Shown here: positions 6,164-7,045 of the stretch, piece after piece | Position numbering within the stretch: the stretch's first letter is position 1 | How the letters are laid out: every line of letters starts with the position of its first letter | Assembly (NCBI GenBank): GCA_018816665.1 | Contig: JAHIVM010000304.1 | Coordinates: 1 to 7,045, forward strand | Direction of reading: 5' to 3' | DNA: 7,045 nucleotides | Source: Candidatus Zixiibacteriota bacterium | Lineage (GTDB): Bacteria; Zixibacteria; MSB-5A5; GN15; FEB-12 | Made by a program: the position numbers and the translations under genes | The notes under the pieces: model-generated | Seen by the model: the letters and a program-made list of their open reading frames with translations, nothing else | The model's database searches: none | What the model was told of the DNA's origin: nothing

Positions 6164-6208
6164 GGAGTAAATAGATATATTATATCCATAACACCACGGA
6201 GACGTCGG
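6141..6208. repeat. GACGTCGG direct repeat flanking the protease promoter -10 region
   Basis: GACGTCGG occurs at 6141-6148 and again at 6201-6208, exactly 60 bases apart. Its core GACGTC is itself a palindrome. Nested inside, GGTGTT (6147-6152) and AACACC (6190-6195) are inverted. The first copy lies within the promoter spacer and the second in the leader, a layout that could serve a DNA-looping regulator. No known regulator is recognised. Confidence 0.35.
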
Positions 6209-6264
6209 ACCGGACCGGGCACATCGGTAAGGCGACCCACACGACACAGAGACGAGGTAGTGCA

Positions 6265-7045
6265 ATGAGTACAGCGCGGGCAGTTGTTCTGTTTTTTGTC
6301 ATGGTTGCAGGTGTCCTGTTGCCGGTTCAGGGCGGGGTCGAGGCTGCTGATCTAGTCTTTGACAAGGATCCGGGGGCTTTTTACACGGGCCAGACGCAGG
6401 GATTGTCGGGTCTGGATTCGATTCGGGCGCTTGTTGATGCGGCCTATTACCAGCGCTGGCAGGGATATGTCCCGTCGGATGACGCCTCAACCCGCGTTAT
6501 TTACGGCGACGATGATCGTCGCGAGCCATACGACATCACCGATCCGCAGTTGCTCAAGCTGGTTCAGGCGGCCGTGGTCGTGGTCAGTACCAGTGAGATC
6601 AGCGACAATGGGAACGGCACCTTCAACCTGTCAACATCGGCGTGGACGACCCAGGGCGGGCTGCCGCTGTGTGCCGGCGAGCCGTTTGCCGGTCAGGCGC
6701 AGATCGGGTTTTGCAGCGGCTTCCTGGTGGGCGAGGACATCATTGTGACGGCGGGGCACTGTGTGGACGCTTCGGACTGCGGTTCGGTCGCCTTCATTTT
6801 TGGTTTTCAGCAGATAGATGCGGTTACGGGACCGCAGACGACGATTTCAGCCGACAACGTCTACTTCTGCGACGGTATTATCAATCAGCAACTGGCCGGC
6901 GACAATGATCATTCGGTCGTGCGGCTGGACCGTGCCGTGGTGGGGCGGACACCGATTCCTGTTCGTCGCAGCGGCCTGGTGGACAACGGTGACTCGCTTG
7001 TTGTGGTCGGTCATGGTATTGTGTTGCCCATGAAGGTGGCTGGCG
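6265..7045 (+). CDS. Secreted trypsin-like (S1/V8-type) serine protease, N-terminal part
   Basis: The frame is open from ATG 6265 to the window end (260 codons, no stop), so the gene is truncated by the window edge. GAGG at 6254-6257 lies seven bases upstream of the start. A signal peptide covers about residues 1-27 (hydrophobic AVVLFFVMVAGVLLPV, cleavage near VEA/AD). Residues 28 to about 140 look like a pro-region. The catalytic fold begins at about 145: FCSGFLVGEDIIVTAGHC matches the classic trypsin-family block, with catalytic H165 and cysteines C150 and C166 spaced 16 apart like the C42-C58 disulfide of chymotrypsin. DHSVVRLDRAV supplies the likely catalytic D215. The serine nucleophile (GDSGG) is expected beyond the window, so activity cannot be confirmed. 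It is an exported endopeptidase by inference, of unknown substrate. It may carry the same TSP3/dockerin-like tail as its neighbours, but that region is not visible. Confidence 0.88.
   Translation, partial: MSTARAVVLFFVMVAGVLLPVQGGVEAADLVFDKDPGAFYTGQTQGLSGLDSIRALVDAAYYQRWQGYVPSDDASTRVIYGDDDRREPYDITDPQLLKLVQAAVVVVSTSEISDNGNGTFNLSTSAWTTQGGLPLCAGEPFAGQAQIGFCSGFLVGEDIIVTAGHCVDASDCGSVAFIFGFQQIDAVTGPQTTISADNVYFCDGIINQQLAGDNDHSVVRLDRAVVGRTPIPVRRSGLVDNGDSLVVVGHGIVLPMKVAG

Noticed and set aside
6299..7033. Other-frame open readings across the protease region
   Set aside because: The frame starting at 6265 has a ribosome site, signal peptide and catalytic motifs through the window end. The others give arginine- or proline-rich sequence with no motif.
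1..7045. Search for a CRISPR array, transposon ends, tRNA or phage genes
   Set aside because: No regularly spaced direct repeats outside coding sequence, no transposase or integrase motifs and no cloverleaf were seen. The internal repeats are all protein modules.

Overview
This window of about 7 kb is gene-dense and fairly GC-rich, and it reads as chromosomal DNA from an uncultured-type bacterium. Three things point to the FCB superphylum, most like Candidatus Zixibacteria: secreted proteins that end in thrombospondin type-3 (TSP3) repeats followed by a duplicated 'VDVGDLTxLIDHLFI' dockerin-like module, an SBBP beta-propeller protein, and a TolB-N-like/TPR sensor protein. This placement is inferred from domain style, not from a marker gene. 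No mobile element, CRISPR array, tRNA or rRNA was seen.

Layout. (1) Positions 1-332, plus strand: the 3' end of a secreted protein with a TSP3 remnant and the dockerin-like module. (2) Positions 333-425: a short convergent gap holding a strong, probably bidirectional, hairpin. (3) Positions 3226 down to 426, minus strand: a two-gene operon. It encodes an ECF sigma factor (TTG start at 3226) and, joined by a TGATG overlap, a 754-residue membrane protein with an N-terminal anti-sigma zinc finger, one transmembrane helix, a TolB-N-like domain and many TPRs. (4) Positions 3227-3416: a divergent intergenic region with a good minus-strand promoter and a weaker plus-strand one whose -10 boxes overlap. 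(5) Positions 3417-6044, plus strand: an 875-residue secreted protein with a signal peptide, an N-terminal domain typical of SBBP proteins, seven SBBP blades, TSP3 repeats and the same dockerin-like module. (6) Positions 6045-6264: a hairpin terminator followed by an AT-rich promoter region with repeats. (7) Position 6265 to the window end, plus strand: the 5' part of a secreted trypsin-like serine protease, with no stop codon inside the window.

How the parts may work together. The sigma factor and its membrane-bound partner look like a transmembrane signalling pair that controls transcription from outside the membrane. All three plus-strand genes around it encode exported proteins, and two share the same C-terminal tail. 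A reasonable inference is that the operon regulates cell-surface or secretion functions, possibly including the neighbours. The sequence alone does not prove this. The most interesting points are the anti-sigma/TolB-N/TPR fusion and the shared cysteine-rich dockerin-like tail.
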